From Hyphochytrium catenoides (taxonomy: Eukaryota; Sar; Hyphochytriomycetes; Hyphochytriales; Hyphochytriaceae): a stretch of 30,921 nt of DNA. Each line of letters begins with the position of its first letter. The stretch's first letter is position 1. The notes below the pieces were generated by a model. The model did no database searches and had not been told where the DNA came from. It saw only the letters and a list, made by a program, of their open reading frames with translations. A program made the translations under genes and the position numbers. The stretch is from positions 1 through 30,921 of the forward strand of contig FLMG01000144.1 of NCBI GenBank assembly GCA_900088475.1. Direction: 5' to 3'. Shown here one piece after another: positions 29,887 to 30,921 of the stretch.

Positions 29887-30921
29887 GCCGCCAGATGGAA
29901 ACTTTCCTTGAGACCCAAGTAAAAACTTTCTAGCCTCCTGCCCTCATGATTGTACCTCCATGACTTCCTGGTAAGAAGAGCCCAGCACTTTGATGCAAAG
30001 TCTGCCAAGGGCTTCCTCAATAAGAAGTAGTAGGTGCCTATACAATCCTGCCGTGCGGACAAAGACAAGCGATTAGTGAAGGCTATGTAAAGAAATCTAT
30101 CAAGAAGAAGATGCGTGGCTGAGATGTGCCTCAGACAAGATCTTTACCCTGAACGTGCAATCTGACTGCCCAGGTAGTTCCTGCCGGAAGAGACACTACA
30201 AGCCAAGCAACTGCCCAGATGCGCCTCGTCTGATGACTGATGATAACTCAGGAACGACTCGGCTGCCGACACGAGCAAGCGCAACTGTCAGGTAGAAGCC
30301 AGCGACGCTGAGCTCTGTCCTCTTTCCCAATGGCGCTACGTAGGAACTACGAAGAGGAGCTGATGAGTTTTTGTAGGCCGCGGCGGTTCATGACGTTTGG
30401 GCGGATTGGACCGGTACCAGCTATCTGAGCACGGCGTTACCAGCTACTGGAGACATTGGTTCTGATCTTTGCCCGAAGGAGTTCCTGATCTCAGGGACCT
30501 CTGATCTCATAGTGTACTTCTAGATGTTCTTGAGCTTTGTATCGTCAGAAAGTGAGTCGTATGAGCCTTCTAACAACCCAGGAAGCCTTAAAGTAAAAGT
30601 GTACAGAGCATGACCGGTCTGTGCTGTGAGAGTCTGTCATCTTAGTCATGACAGCTAAGAGTGAGAAGCAGGGTACAAGTACAGAAGGGCTATCTAGTAC
30701 GGCGCCAGCAAGGTAGCTGTAGTCTGCAAATAAGAAGAAGTTTACCAAGCCCGGTGCGGCACCCCTTTCATGGCCTTCCTATAGCAAAGCAAGTCAAAGT
30801 GTTACTGGAGCTGGAGGCTTACTTTCATCTGAAGGCTTTAGTCGTCGAGCCAAGAGTAAAGCTCAAGCTGGCGTCATAGGAGGGGTGAAGAATGGGTTTC
30901 TTTCAGGACCTTTCCGAGCGC
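29887..30921. other. Terminal stretch without a gene I can support
   Basis: About 1 kb with short frames on both strands. None shows a recognised domain or joins with its neighbours by good splice sites. It should include the IFT25 promoter. I looked for retrotransposon polymerase or gag motifs and found none. Confidence 0.35.

Noticed and set aside
29887-30921. Degenerate retrotransposon
   Set aside because: No polymerase, integrase or gag motif and no terminal repeat could be found by eye.
1-30921. CRISPR arrays, insertion sequences, operons and ribosome binding sites
   Set aside because: The gene structure is eukaryotic throughout; no spaced repeats or transposase genes are visible.

Overview
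This window is nuclear DNA of a compact, intron-rich eukaryote. Genes are split by many short GT-AG introns, mostly 52-90 nt with some of 200-450 nt. Exons joined by hand stay in phase across every junction I used. Stops seen are TAA, TAG and TGA, so the code looks standard. An IFT25-like gene suggests a ciliated or flagellated lineage. EDRF1, MAF1, SDE2 and HSPBAP1 homologues are broadly eukaryotic. The set fits a protist or alga, but I cannot name the organism. There is one short run of N (13786-13831). I see no bacterial, viral, CRISPR or transposon genes.

Layout: (1) 1-404, minus: 5' part of a Tudor-like domain gene running off the window. (2) 1089-4797, minus: a 12-exon gene that I reconstruct as one 785-residue protein with an F-box, a CDK-like kinase domain lacking key catalytic residues, and a complete two-fold cyclin. 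(3) 5936-7644, plus: an F-box/LRR protein, divergent from the fusion gene across about 1.1 kb. (4) 7978-8172, minus: a 64-residue protein. (5) 8664-8948, minus: a doubtful secreted ORF. (6) 9061-9985, plus: MAF1, the RNA polymerase III repressor. (7) about 10692-11203, plus: an unresolved, possibly frameshifted gene. (8) 12014-15171, plus: an SDE2-like protein with added zinc-finger-like, SPRY and SAP segments. (9) 15195-17231, minus: an HSPBAP1-type JmjC protein, whose stop lies 23 nt from that of the SDE2 gene. (10) 18066-21393, minus: an uncharacterised helical-repeat protein with a 48-bp tandem repeat. (11) 22442-28362, plus: EDRF1. (12) 28766-29886, minus: an IFT25/HSPB11-like protein with an N-terminal extension.

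The main discovery candidate is the F-box/CDK-like/cyclin fusion. Animal cyclin F already joins an F-box to a cyclin and uses the cyclin to bring substrates to an SCF ubiquitin ligase. Here a CDK-like domain sits between the two. It keeps the cyclin-facing PSTAIRE-type helix and the activation-loop threonine, but the HRD aspartate is Asn, the catalytic-loop Asn is His, and DFG is DFA. The simplest reading is a built-in pseudo-CDK/cyclin pair that selects substrates for ubiquitination. That role is inference; the gene structure is read directly from the sequence.
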